From assembly GCF_000264905.1 (NCBI RefSeq), contig NW_006763138.1, forward strand, positions 1,443,216-1,507,215: a stretch of DNA of 64,000 bases, written 5' to 3'. This stretch comes from Stereum hirsutum FP-91666 SS1 (Eukaryota; Basidiomycota; Agaricomycetes; Russulales; Stereaceae). The notes under the pieces were generated by a model. It saw only the letters and a program-made list of their open reading frames with translations, searched no databases and was not told where the DNA came from. The position numbers and the translations under genes are program-made. Position 1 is the first letter of the stretch. Each line of letters starts with the position of its first letter. Of this stretch, positions 1 through 11,913 are shown piece by piece.

Positions 1-93
1 TCGTGCAGACCTAGTACTTTCTGGGAGCACACAAGGGCTTGTTATCACTTTTTCTTCTCAGCTCACGGACCTGCAGTCTTGAGCGCTCAGTGG

Positions 94-103
94 GGTATAA
101 AAG
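94..103 (+). promoter_or_regulatory. TATA box of the small gene at 207
   Basis: The sequence GGTATAAAAG lies about 105 nt before the first ATG of the three-exon ORF that follows. Position and sequence fit a fungal TATA box. No other promoter element was identified. Confidence 0.5.
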
Positions 104-206
104 ATACAGAATGATCTGAGAGGTAGCCATCTTACCCCCAAGACTCCTGCCCGCATCGGACTTTATTCACTCCCAGCTCACTCACTCTCCACTCCAAGCT
201 ATCACT

Positions 207-567
207 ATGGCTAAACTTTATCGTTATTGGCCTGGCGGTGACCGTAACAAGACGTTCTACGTCGGACGCAGCATTAACCGTGTGACCAGCTCTGTGGGTA
301 CATTCCGTTGATATTTCCATTCACCGTACTGTCTTCTTAACTAACCAATGACTTCACTGAACTCTCTTAGCCAAACATAGAAACCATGAAGATCACTCTC
401 CAGTTCCTGAACGGCGTTAAGGTATCGGTCCCCCTCAAAGATTGTACAGATGCCGTGGAATCGTAAGTTTACCAGTCGTATACAACGCCTTATTTATTGT
501 TTACTTACTGATATCAACTTCTGTGTGGATCCTCAGAGACGAAATCACCCTGGCCCCATCGGTGTGA
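207..567 (+). CDS. Small three-exon hypothetical protein (69 aa)
   Basis: Exons 207–293, 371–462 and 537–567 join in frame (210 nt, 69 codons plus TGA). Both introns have GT–AG ends: 294–370, with a less usual GTGGGT donor, and 463–536, with GTAAGT. The product starts MAKLYRYWPGGDRNKTFYVG and has a middle part (MKITLQFLNGVKVSVPLKDC) that could form a beta hairpin. There is no signal peptide or membrane segment. A TATA box stands upstream. I do not recognise the family. The coding-like pieces downstream (880–1834) may be the rest of the same gene, in which case this is only its 5' part and the TGA at 565 is a decay mutation or a wrong splice choice. Confidence 0.4.
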
Positions 568-879
568 ATGTCAGCGGAATGTCGCCCTGTTCATGAGTCG
601 AGCGTTATCCGATGCTAAAGGTCTTTTTTTTTGCATGCGGTGAAGTTACGACCTCGTTTCCAACTGTCGTAGCGACGATTTTTTGTGTTTGTATTGGACT
701 ACTAAGTACTGTGCTTCGCGTTCTAAGTATGTACACAAGAGCCTTCAACAGAGCTCAATTATGCCAAATTATTTGCCAAGGAGTGACACACGTTCGCGAC
801 AGTGAATTAACAGTGCTATTTCCTGGCCCTTCTGGTTCCACAGGTGGTCTACCTTGGGGCCACTCCTGAGTACTTGTGT

Positions 880-1834
880 GACGATGAGCAACCTGTCGCG
901 TAAATACTTGCAGCAAAATCATACTAGCGGTGAGGTACGCATCCGTGTTGTCCGACTCCGTCCTTCTTCGCCTGGTAGTTAGTCCCGATACACTATACTA
1001 CTAGTAACTGTACCACCGGGAGACCTTGAATATGTTGACAACATCTTTTTGTTACGAGACAAAACGCCGTGTCAAACGCCGCTGTACAAAACTACACGCC
1101 ACTCAAGCTCCATCGAAGTTTCAAAAGCGGGCAAATGCTAGGAGCACCACCAACGCCACACAAACTTCAGTCTGACCCACTTGAACTGCTAGATCTTCTC
1201 GTGACAAAAGAATCGCAGTTCTCAGGTACGTAGGCTAGCAATGCTACTCCCGATCGCAGTAGCACTAATCTGTGACAAAAATAACGCGGAGAATAGAGAC
1301 CTTGAAGGCGAGATACGGAGCACAAAATTGGCGTGATTGAAAGTCAGCTGCTCTCACTCGCTTGCAGAAGTTCTTCCAGCCGAGAAGGGCCTGAAGGCGC
1401 TGCGAGTGGAGTACTTCTATTGCAGATACGGGCTCCACAAACACTCTCCCCTTTTTCTACTATCCTCTGTACAAGTACTTTTGAAACTAATTTTGTGGCT
1501 TCACTTTCAATGAGATATATCCAATCTCTCCGACAGAAGAACTTGAAGTTTTTGTAGGAGGTGAAGAATCTCTAATGAGAACCGCAAGTAAGGAGTCGAA
1601 GACGGCGCTCTGAGTCGAGAAGAATATCGACAAGCGGACGGAGACCTTGGATTGAATCAAGAAGCGGTGGTGAGCGCGATAACAAGGCTTAGGGAGGCGC
1701 ATGAGGTTTTTCTTGCGCAGCACGAGTCACTGAGGGTGGCTTATAAAGCAGTCCAAGCACAGAACGAAGAGCTTGTGGCTAGGAATACAGAGATTTGGCG
1801 GGGTGATGGTCGGTCGGACGACGAGAATAAGTAA
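880..1834 (+). pseudogene. Broken or unresolved gene with coiled-coil C-terminus
   Basis: Several coding-looking stretches follow each other on the plus strand but do not share one frame. They are a piece reading YLGATPEYLCDDEQPVA (about 850–900), a piece reading TVPPGDLEYVDNIFLLRDKT (about 1010–1075), a leucine-rich piece around 1165–1225 (SDPLELLDLLVTKESQFS), a piece around 1370–1440 (AEVLPAEKGLKALRVEYFY), one around 1510–1610 (TEELEVFVGGEESL), and a final one at 1620–1834. The last is rich in E, A, Q and R with a heptad-like pattern (RLREAHEVFLAQHESL), as in a coiled coil. Stops and frame changes between them could be introns I cannot place or real damage. No family recognised. It may belong with the ORF at 207–567. 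Confidence 0.3.
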
Positions 1835-2304
1835 TTGCGCATCCAGAACTAGAAATGTGGGTCAGCGTTGCTGCCGGTGGAGAGCAAGATTTGCCGGGCC
1901 AAATTGGCGCGGAAGTCTAACAGACCGCTTTCAACGCCTTTGTATTTCTTTCAGCTCATTCGATCGCTCGCTCAGCACAAAATTTGGCACATAGTATGCC
2001 ATATACAATCCGAGCAGATTGTGAAAATGATGCCGCGAGGGCAAATCGCCAAACAGCGAGCTTTTTCCTTCCAGGCCAATTTGTAGATCTGGGTCGGGAA
2101 CAGTACGTACATTTGCCGTTCGTCTGGTTTACCTTTCTGTTCGTTTTTTTGTCTACTTGTCATGTATATTCTTATGCCGTGTATATTTGAAACGCTCTTG
2201 AGAGATTGCATCTTCCTTATTTCGAAGTCCAGCAAAACCCTACATTGTCTAATGAATATTTCGTTATACACGATCAGAACTCCACCAATAAATCAGATGA
2301 AACA

Positions 2305-3665
2305 TCAGAGATCTTGAGGAAGGGCTAATCTTAGCTCACGCGCTCTACGCAAGGCCTCGCCCATCGTAGGACGGGCAAGTGGGTCCTCGGCGACCATCTC
2401 ATCCAGCAGACTCTGATACTGCGGCAGCCCGCCTACGTTCTACAAGCATAAGACATAGCCGCGCGTTAACTACGGGTATAACGACCCTGGGGAATCATGA
2501 CCACCAAAGGAGTTGGGCATACCTCGAATTCACAATCTTGTTTCATCATGGTTCCAAGCTGCCACACATCCGCACGGAAAGGACAATACGGCACATCAGG
2601 TTTGGTCATTTCCGGAGCTGTAGGCCGTCCGTATGTCCCTGCTCTGCCTGCGGTGGTATATGGAATGCCCGTGATCAACCTAGACAGCGGATCGGAGTTT
2701 TCATCGAACGAGAGCCCCAATTCGAAGTCATTGATGTAGTACCGGACAGGAAAATGGGAGCGAAAGGGATAGACGCCTTCTTGACGGTAGTCGCCTGGAA
2801 ATTTAGCTCCACCGCGGAAATTGCTAAGAATGTTGCCGTAGCCTATATCCTAAGTTGCGAGATCAGGTGATAATGAACGACACGTCGGAATTGAGTGAAT
2901 AGCCTACGAGATGAGCAATGAGACGCCTGTGGCAGAAGTCGAAACCCTATGGCAGGGTAATCCGGAATATAAGTAGGGCTTTATAGAGATCTGTCAGACA
3001 AGACCAGTACTGACCTCTAAGATCTGCACGACGAAGTCAGCTGCCTCACGCGCCGTATACCATGTAGGAAACGCATCAATATCGTAAAGTTTCGGTTGCA
3101 CAATGAACGTGAGCCCGTGTTCGTCGCTAGTCAGTTCCTGAAGGACCGGCACGATATGGTTATTGCCTATACAAGCAACATGGCCCTTAGCGATGCGACG
3201 CAAGATCTCCAGGTGGCGGATTCCGGAAGGGCTAGGGTCTGTTTTCATACAGACAAGCCGTATCATTACATCGCGACCATCCGACGTGCGCGCAGGACAA
3301 ACGATAGGATTCTAGAGAGGTAAACGAGATTGTACGAAGAAAGGGCGAATGAGGTAATTAAGCGTTGTGAGATAAGGAAAGTAATAACGCACGACTTGTT
3401 GAATATGGTACTCTAATTCAGGAAGCCCATCAGGAAAATACTCTGAAAGGTACGAGAAACCGTCGGGGGCTCTTTCGATCCCTTTGGGTTGGAGTAGATT
3501 GTAGGCAGGTAAGGGGTACCTAGCGCTCGTTTCCCAGAGTGTGAGACCGTGACTTTGAAAGAATGGAATGAAGGGGCGCCATAGATCATACGGTTCGTAT
3601 TTCCGGTTCTCGCCCCAGGCTTCGCCCTGTTTCCTCCACTCCTCCAGAGTCTGCGGGAAAGACAT
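2305..3665 (-). pseudogene. Fungal protein-kinase-like gene with in-frame stop
   Basis: Four exons on the minus strand: 3665–3015, 2946–2908, 2849–2523 and 2439–2305, all with phase-0 GT–AG junctions (383 codons). The start is at MSFPQTLEEWRKQ. The family is the mushroom-specific kinase-like group. Visible parts are an N-lobe (HLEILRRIAKG), a catalytic-loop equivalent HLDIGYGNIL, the metal-loop equivalent YYINDFEL, and an APE-type motif (GRPTAPEM) followed by FRADVWQLGTMM. Two oddities count against activity. A TAG at 3312–3314 interrupts the otherwise continuous frame between QSRLPL and NPIVCPARTS at codon 118. The expected HRD is HLD, with DFE in place of DFG. The stop cannot be removed by any intron I can see. 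Alternatively a sequencing error produced it, so 'pseudogene' is likely but not certain. Confidence 0.65.
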
Positions 3666-5143
3666 GGCGGGGATGCACTGGCTAGAGCGTTCCCGCCACC
3701 GAGGGCCAAGCGAGGTTCTTATATATCTCTGATTTAGACTCCGATTGAAGTTGGGTGGCGAGGCCCCAGACTCACTGCATTGCATTTTGTGGTTCCCGAG
3801 GGTTCCCGCGGCGGCGGCGGCCACAGTACCTGCCGTCGAGCCCGTTATTCCAGGCAAGACAGAAACAACTCCGAAAAGCATCTGGTATGATATATATATA
3901 TATATAGACACCTAGGTATGTGTTGGCAACGAAAGGAATTGCTGCGTAACAGAGGATTTTCGCCACCCGAAATCCGGGCAAATTACTGATCTGGTCAAGA
4001 TCTGGTCAAACTAGACTCTTCTTCGGATTCGCTTCAGATTCGCTGCGACACTACTGGGTGATTATAAATTTGCTCACTATGACCCTGACCTATACATACG
4101 CAGAGATCTAGGTCTCCATCAGCCGCGGAAACCTCTTCTACAGAGCTGCCGGGGCTTGTCTGTGTGTTTGGGACCATATTGAATGTTCTACGGATAGTTA
4201 ACCACTTCGCCCACAATCAATTCTGAGTATATTTGAGTGTACCCTACACGCAATATGAATCATATCATGTTATATTTTCTAGAGACAGAGATGTCCATCT
4301 CGCCTTGTGCATCCAATACTAAATAGGGCATACTTATACTCATGTTGCGATGTGCATTCAACTCGTCAGCCAATCAGGAAGCGAGCTCAAGCGAATGCTC
4401 TAACGCTTTAAACCACTTCCCTGGTATATCATGGTACAGATTCTGCTCATGTTGCTATGATGAATATTTGTTAGCCCTGATTTGTGGTGGACTCCCGTCG
4501 ACGCCACCGCCACATGTGAAGCCGACCCCCGAATGCCCTTGGCGCTTACTAAGTGGCAGCTTCTCCTCTCTTTACTCCTTTCCAAGCCACTCCTCGACAA
4601 CCGTCTTGTTCGCGAAACCAGTTGCTTGTTTCGTCGAATTTGCGACAAGAATATTCCCATCTCGCGTTCATTTGCTACCTCGTGGTCTTCCACAGAGCCA
4701 TGCAGCGTCCGGAGGATAACTTATCGGCTGACTTCGTTGGCGGGGTAATCAACATCAAAAAATAGAGTCTGCCCGCCCCTGCTGGGTATCGTACGTACTC
4801 CCATCAAGTCTAGCGCCCCTCGAGCACACATGAAATCACTTGTAAACTCTTGACAGTCATATGCGACGGGCGTGTAGGGCATGTGCAGCGCCCTCGGATA
4901 GGAAAACATCGTTCATCATGGAGACAGGAATACATACAGCAGGATGGCGGAGCGCCCCTTGTCTCTTCATATATAGGCCCAGCCCCTTGTCCGAACCATC
5001 CCCTTCCAGTAGAGAAGCACGCCGGTTGAACAAGCCAGCGCACGGTATATAAAAGAGCGCGTCGCGTCCGTTGCTTCGCTGTACCCCCTCTCTTTCTCTC
5101 CTTTCGTGCCAACTTTCTAGGTCCGTGGAGGCTGCGTTTCGCC
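3666..5143. other. Intergenic, no convincing gene
   Basis: Divergent promoter space between the kinase-like gene and the GH20 gene. It contains a (TA)8 run at 3891–3906 and a short tandem duplication of GATCTGGTCAA near 3993–4015. The ORF at 4342–4719 has no recognisable features and is probably chance. Confidence 0.5.
5046..5055 (+). promoter_or_regulatory. TATA box of the GH20 gene
   Basis: TATATAAAAG stands 98 nt before the ATG and is followed by a pyrimidine-rich leader, as is usual for strongly expressed secreted fungal enzymes. Confidence 0.6.
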
Positions 5144-7283
5144 ATGACACCCTCGTTTTCCTCCCTTCTAGTGAAGGGCGCCTTCCTGCTCTCTGCTTCT
5201 GCACCTGTCTTCGCTATCTGGCCGTTGCCCTCTAACTTGGAACTCGGATCATCCACACTCAAACTTGACTCCAATTTCTCTATCCAAACCTCTGGCCTCT
5301 CTTCTACTCCTGATGACCTCCAAGCTGCCATCGACCGCACCACAAACTACATCGCCACAGACGGCCTCGAACGTCTCGTCGTCGGTCGTGGTTCCGTAGA
5401 CGCCGACTCGCTTTCCAACGCAAGCACCCTATTCTCTTTAGTCCTGCAGTACACCGGCACTGGCGACGCGAAGAGCATCACGGAAGAGAGTCAGGTTCTG
5501 GTTGAGGAAAGGGTCGAAACCTACTCGTTGACTGTTCCCGCGGATGGTTCTTCGGCGACGATCAGTGCCAACTCGACTTTGGGGCTGTTCAGGGGTTTGA
5601 CGACCTTTGAGCAATTGTGGTATACCCATGAGGATGCGATCTACACCGTGTCGGCGCCTGTGACGATTCAGGACTCACCTGCATACGTGAGTACTGTACT
5701 TTGATTGCCGTCGTGAGGTAATTGATGTGGATGTGCGGGGCGCTCATGCTACATGTGTTGTACAGCCGTACCGCGGTTTCATGCTCGATACCTCGCGAAA
5801 CTAGTGAGTTGACGAAACTAGCATCCAGCCGAGGCGTCAAGAGTAGCTGATGAACGCGGTTACTACTAGCTTCCCTGTTTCGGACATTAAACGCACTTTG
5901 GACGCGATGAGCTGGGTGAAGGTATGTTTCCACCCAATGCTGTGGTAGTTGGATTAGAGCTGAAGATGTCGATTTAGATGACAACATTCCACTGGCACGT
6001 CGTGGACAGTCAGAGTTTCCCTCTCCAAATCGACGGTTACATGGAGCTTTCGGAGACTGGAGCCTATGATAATAGCTCGGTCTATACATCCTCTGACGTC
6101 GCCGACATCGTTTCTTATGCTGGTGCTGTATGTGCTTCTTTAGATTTCAAGACTTAGGTATTTACTGATCGAGTGCATGATCTACAGCGCGGGATCGACG
6201 TTATAGTCGAAATTGACACTCCTGGTCACGTAAGTCATGATATTTGGACTTGCTCTCATTTTCGTTGAGGCTCACATAAACCACCTCTGATCTGCAGACC
6301 AGCGTCATCCACCTCTCCCACCCCGAACACATCGCATGCCCCGAATTCACCCCCTGGGCAACCTACGCCAATGAACCCCCGGCCGGCCAACTCCGCATCA
6401 CTTCCAACGAGACCCAACAATTCACCGCCGGGATGCTCACCGCGGCCGCCTCCATGTTCCCCTCGCCGTACTTCAGCACCGGAGGAGACGAGATCAACCA
6501 AAACTGTTATGATTGGGACAACGAGACGCAGAGCGCGTTGAATGCGACGGGAGCGACGTTCGAGGAGATGTTGAGCGATTTCGTGGTGGTGAACCATCAG
6601 GCGTTGGAAGCGGTGGGTAAGACGCCGGTTGTTTGGGAAGGTTTGTTTTCCCTTTTTTTGGTTCTGGTTTGGGTGACGTTTCTGATGGTTCGACGTGATT
6701 GACAGAAATGGTCCTCGACCATAATGTTACTCTGTCGAACGACACCGTCGTTTTCGTTTGGATAAGCTCCGCCAACGCTCTCGCTATCGTTCAAGCAGGC
6801 TTCAAGCTCGTCCACGCTCCCTCCGACTACTTCTACCTCGTACGTCCTCTCGTCCCTCTCTGTTCCCTTCATAGTCTCCGACGCTAATCTTCTTGCATTC
6901 CCCTACAGGACTGCGGCCACGGTGGCTGGGTCGGCTCCTACCCCGCCGGCGCCTCCTGGTGCGACCCCTTCAAAACCTGGCAATACGCCTACACATTCGA
7001 CCCCACCGCAAACATGACCTCCTCCGAAGCCTCTCTCGTCCTTGGCGGCCAACAGCTCCTCTGGACTGAACAGTCTGGCCCTGGTTCGCTCGATTCGACG
7101 GTCTGGCCGCGTGCGGCGGCGTCGGCGGAACTTTTCTGGAGTGGCCCGGGGGGCAATGTGACTAGTGCGTTGCCGAGGCTGCATGAGTTGAGCTTTAGGA
7201 TGGCGCAGAGGGGGGTGGAGACGATTCCGTTGCAGCCGCTTTGGTGTGCTTTGAGGGATTATGCTTGTGATTTGACGGCTTGA
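5144..7283 (+). CDS. Secreted beta-N-acetylhexosaminidase (GH20)
   Basis: Releases terminal GlcNAc/GalNAc from chitin oligomers and glycans, acting outside the cell or at the wall. Residues 1–24 form a signal peptide ending in APVFA. An N-terminal domain is followed by the catalytic barrel: YRGFMLDTSRN, then FHWHVVDSQSFP (HWH at about 216–218), EIDTPGH, and the catalytic Asp-Glu pair in STGGDEIN (about 339–340), later GGW and LLGGQ/LWTEQ-type motifs. Several N-glycosylation sequons are visible. Seven introns lie near 5687–5765, 5803–5870, 5922–5979, 6130–6187, 6231–6298, 6642–6705 and 6841–6909. Total length is about 550 aa, normal for fungal GH20. The ATG follows a TATA box and is the first in frame. 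It starts GlcNAc salvage, whose last enzyme is encoded at 53654–55335. Confidence 0.93.
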
Positions 7284-8467
7284 GTGGGGTTTTACTTTTG
7301 GATGTGTTAAGTATGTTAGGATGCGGTGGTGATTTCTTGGACTAATACTGAGTTACATATATCTGTTGTTCGAACTAACGAAACATGTTGTTGGATATCC
7401 TCACCCACACCAGGCATGGACCCCTTTTTGGTGGTATACAAAATTATGGAAAAGCCGATGGTGAAACAGGTTTTGCCGATATATAACAGGGATTAATGGC
7501 CCCAAGGTAGCGGCCTATCATCGCGCTGTTTTTCTACTACTCGTTCATGGAGGAAGAGTTTGGTGATGTTTGTGGGCCACAGCGCGGCTTGTGGCGCCTC
7601 GGACTTTGCCGGACGGTTCAACTTCAGCTTTCGTGCCGTCACAAGCTTGAATCCTCCTCATGAGAGTGACTCTCATACTGCTCACGCTTCACATCAAACT
7701 CACTTGCAATTGATGGAATTACAGGCATGCATCTGCTCCAAAAGCTGGTCGTATGTGCCAACACTTCTCCCCGCGTGCAGCTTCTTGGCATCCTGCCCTT
7801 CTCACCAGCTCCTACTACTAGTACGGGTTTAGGCTACGGAGTTAGCATCAATGGACATCCCGTTTCTATTTCGTTTCTCCTCTGGGAATGTCACAAAGGC
7901 CCAACGCAGTGCGCACTCGGTTGTTCTCTTACTTCTCCTTTGATACTCTTTGGTGCTCCCAGATCATCGCGAACCGCTTGGTCATCTCGTGCAAGCCGCC
8001 AACATGCCAGTGGTTTATGTTTGCAGGAATATAACTCGGCGTCCTCTTGGTAAAATCCATGGAATTCATAGGAGTCTCCTTGCTGTTGTTGCGTCGCGGG
8101 ACAGACATGCACACTTGATGCGCACTACGTGGTGTCAGACAGATTGCTTTGTCTCAGGAGAAGATATCTTCACGGCGTACCTTTTACATAAGGATGAAGA
8201 GCATGGCTTGGTTCCGGATCATCTAGCTCAATATACTGTACCGTATGCTTGCCCGCTTGGTCTAAGAATTGAGTGCTCCTGGCGCGTCTCTCACCTGTAA
8301 CCAACAGAGGCCCTCACGTACTCGATAGCCGTAAGCAGACAGTATATAAACAGATAGAGCGGACGATGTGAAAGCCTGGCTAGGGACCTTCGTTTTCACT
8401 TCAGTTCCCCCCTCTTCAGTCGTGACGCAGTCTTCAGCAGTCGCTAACTAGTTGTCCCTCGAAAGTC
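7284..8467. other. Intergenic, no gene recognised
   Basis: 3' region of the GH20 gene and upstream region of the protease. The ORFs here are short, unlike any known family, and overlap on both strands without introns that improve them. A TATA box for the next gene lies at 8343. Confidence 0.5.
8343..8350 (+). promoter_or_regulatory. TATA box of the fungalysin gene
   Basis: TATATAAA stands 125 nt before the ATG at 8468. Confidence 0.5.
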
Positions 8468-11093
8468 ATGGTGTTTTCCTTCACCAAACTCTTTGGCTCT
8501 GTTTATTTGGCTTTACTGGGTACCTCCGGGGCTGTCGCTGCTCCTTGGCCTTTATCTACTAAGTACGGAACAACGCGTACGCGACTTGTAGGAAGAGATT
8601 CTGGTCTGCAGCTGGTCACTTTCCACCCGGCGTCGGCGTTCGAAGTGGGTTCTGGTCTCCCTTTTTTCCCATGTCTCCCCTCTTTCTCAATCACTTGCGT
8701 GTGCTGCCGCTGTGAATCATCTCTATTGTAGACGTTCGGTGTGGAGGGTTTGGACCACCCTCTGGCTACTCGCGTAGACGGCTTCGACTTAAACGACGCT
8801 GCTCTCTCCTTCGTGCAGTCCAAACTCGGTATTTCTCAGGACGCCGTGACGTTGAAGTCAAGCTTCGCTGGTGAAGTAGCTCAGCACGCGTTTGTTAGGC
8901 AACAACACGTACGTCTCTAGATCTTCCTACATACTGTCATGCTAGTCATTGCGTGCCTCGTTGATGCTTTGTTGACTAGGATGGTATTCCGTTCGCGAAC
9001 GCTGTCGCCAACGTGGCCTTCAAAATGGACGGAAAAGTCGCTTCATTCGGCTCTTCGTTCGTGACACCAAGTATTTATATTCCGCAATATTGTTTTTATA
9101 CCTGACGCTTATCAAATCATATTTCTCACAGGTACAATGCCGTCTTCTTCCCCCTCAGTCTCCCTCGAGGACGCCATCAGCACCGCCGAACAAACGCTCT
9201 CCGGCACTTATAACTCTGACATAGCAGCAAGACTCGAATTCCTAGCCCTCGAGGATGGAAGTGTCGCGCTCACACACGCCTTTCATATCCAGAACGATAC
9301 GACTGGCGATTGGTTCGATGCGTTCGTGGATGCACATGAGAATAAGGTTTTGTCGATTACGGACTTTGTGGCGAGGGCTTCGGTGAGTACCGTCAAAGAT
9401 TGTGTGGCGCAGAAGGCTAATAGACATGAATTTCACGCGAATTGAAGTTCCTCGTATTGCCTATCGATGAGGAGGATTTGACGGAAGGGTTCCAGACGAT
9501 CACAGATCCTATGGACACGACTGCTTCGCCTTATGGCTGGAACAGCCTCGATGGCACGACTGTTAGCACTGACACTTCGTCAGTCCCTTTCTACGTCAGC
9601 CGTACCAACTACCACGCTGATATGTCCTCCGTTCGCCAGCGGAAATAATGCCGTTTCATGGAAAACCGACGAGACCACCGGCACAACCCCCGAGTCCTCC
9701 ACCGGCCTCAACTTCGCGTACGTTCAGGACCCAAGCGCAGACCCTACGACCGCTACCAATGTCAACGCCGCCGTGACCAACGCGTTTTACGTCGTCAATA
9801 CAATTCACGATATTTCTTATCTGTATGGGTTCACGGAGGCGGCGTTCAACTTCCAGGATAATAATTTTGGTAAGGGAGGAACCGCTGGGCCGGATAGGGT
9901 TACGATTAGCGTGCAGGATTCGCTGTTCACCGATAACTCGGCTTTCACGACGCTTCCTGAGTGAGTCCTTCGGTGTCCTCATATGTTTCGGCGTTTCCGA
10001 TATGCTGATAGAGCATTGGGACTCAGTGGTCTCTCTGGACGTATGAGGATGTTCCTCTGGACTTACACATCGGTACGCATATATATTATTCGAATGTTGA
10101 GATGAGATTGACAAGAGCAACAGCCCGAACGCGATGGTGCCCTAGAGAACGACATCGTCAGTCATGAGAACACACATGGGATCACTAACCGAATGACCGG
10201 TGGTGGAAATGCCGACTGTTTACAGTCTACTGAGTCTGCTGGCTTGGGCGAGGGATGGTCGGATGCTATGGCGGAGTGCGTGCTATATCTCATTGGACAA
10301 TGTGCGTTGTGATTTATGACGACTGATGCCATAAAATCCAGTTGGTTGGAACAAGATGGCCCTGATGTCGCTGACTTTGTCCTTGGTCAGTACGTTATGA
10401 ACAACACTGCTGGTATCAGGTCGCACCCATACTCGACGTCGACGTGCGTATTTTGTTCACTACCGGCCTTGGACATTGGAGCTTACGTATCATGCTCAAC
10501 AATAGGACTACGAACCCTCTTACGTACGGTAGTGTTGCCGCCCTCGACGAAGTACATGGTATGTCCACCCTGTCTCTGAGCCTTATTTCACAAAGTTGTG
10601 ACGCCACAACTCTCGTTTTAAAAAGATATCGGTGAAATCTGGGCGAATATGCTGCATAACATGCTAGCCTCTCTCGTTGACGCACACGGCTTCTCTTCTA
10701 CAGCTCGTACTGACCCAACGTACGTATCGCTGCCTTTCATGCAATAGCTGCAAGAAAAAAACTGACGCGCTCGTCCATGCACCAGTGGAAGCGAAGGGAA
10801 CACCGTCTTCCTCCACCTCTTCATAGACGCTCTGCCCCTGCAACCTTGCAACCCCACCTGTACGTTCACCGAACCACCCATTACTGCCTTGTTTTCGCTC
10901 CCTTGCCTCCTGTTTTTATATAGCTGACGACGGTTTGTTAGTCGTAACCGCCCGTGACGCTATCATCCAAGCCGACGCGAACCGCTACAACGGAACAAAT
11001 ACCTGTATCCTTTGGAATGCGTTTGCCAGTCGTGGCTTGGGTGTCAATGCTGCGAACTATGTCGATGATATGACTGTGCCGGATGGGTGCTGA
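8468..11093 (+). CDS. Fungalysin, extracellular metalloprotease (M36)
   Basis: Secreted zinc endopeptidase made as a preproenzyme. A signal peptide (ending GAVAAP) is followed by an FTP-type propeptide (about residues 30–230, with the THAFHIQND region) and the catalytic domain. The zinc site is HENTHGITNRMTGG (HExxH, where most fungalysins have HEYTH), and the third ligand lies in GLGEGWSDAMAEW. The end IDALPLQPCNPT … ILWNAFASRGLG … VPDGC is typical. At least nine short introns are needed. Their junctions are clear at most sites, for example after the exon ending VARAS and before the one starting FLVLPIDEED. It lies downstream of the GH20 gene on the same strand with its own promoter. No break was found, and predicted length is about 590 aa. 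Confidence 0.9.
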
Positions 11094-11913
11094 TGATCCC
11101 TCGATTCGATACGATCAGCGATATTGACGATATAAGATGGGGAGACTATAGCAGAGGGAGTCAAGACAACCTTTGGTGTCTTCAAAGTGTCTCATTTCTG
11201 GAGTATCATGTTCGTACTCGTCTTAGTATGAAAGATTATCATAAAGTAGAAGTTACCCAGTATGGAACCACAGTGTTCAGGCTGGATGCGTATCCCAAGA
11301 TTTCCTTGACAGGTTGGATGACCGGCTTGTGTACTGGTCCGGGAAGGATGTGCTCGTACTATGCTAGTGAGTAGTGCGCGCTTTCCTACCACTCCATGGG
11401 AGTACTGAAAGTATGATGCAAAAGAGAGAACGTAGTTCACCATCCAGAAGACAAATTCGCCAGGATCGACTCAAGGGTAATCATGAGATTCCGTCCGTAC
11501 CCTGGTCCCTCGTATCGCGTTTGACTTGAGTAAGAGAAAAATGCCTGAGATTTGTCAATTAGATGAGGAGAGTTCAAAAAACGTTGAAGCCTATGCCATG
11601 GGCGGTCACGATCTGTGAAGCCTTCGAATATTTATTGTGGATGGATGAATGACTTTTCGTCGATACCAAAAGATACGACAAATGTCCTTTCGACCTTGGT
11701 TATCGTATACTTGGGTGTTGTCTGAGGGATGGATGGCTCTCGTTCATTGACCGTGTGAATGTGTACGCGGCATGATTTGAAGGTCCGCTGTCGGGAGATG
11801 CCGCGAAGGGGACGCACCTAAGCGGGCGACGTGCGCTCGACTCTCGTCGCCGTCTTGCACATCCCCAATAACTCTCTCTTCGTCGTCAGCCCTTCCCTTC
11901 GCCTTCGCTCGAA
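11094..11913. other. Intergenic, no gene recognised
   Basis: 3' region of the protease gene and promoter of the V-ATPase gene. Short ORFs on both strands show no domain or signal. The last 90 nt before 11914 are pyrimidine-rich, like a fungal leader. Confidence 0.5.

Noticed and set aside
4342..4719. 125-codon ORF in the intergenic region
   Set aside because: No domain, signal peptide or splice context; overlaps equally long ORFs on the other strand.
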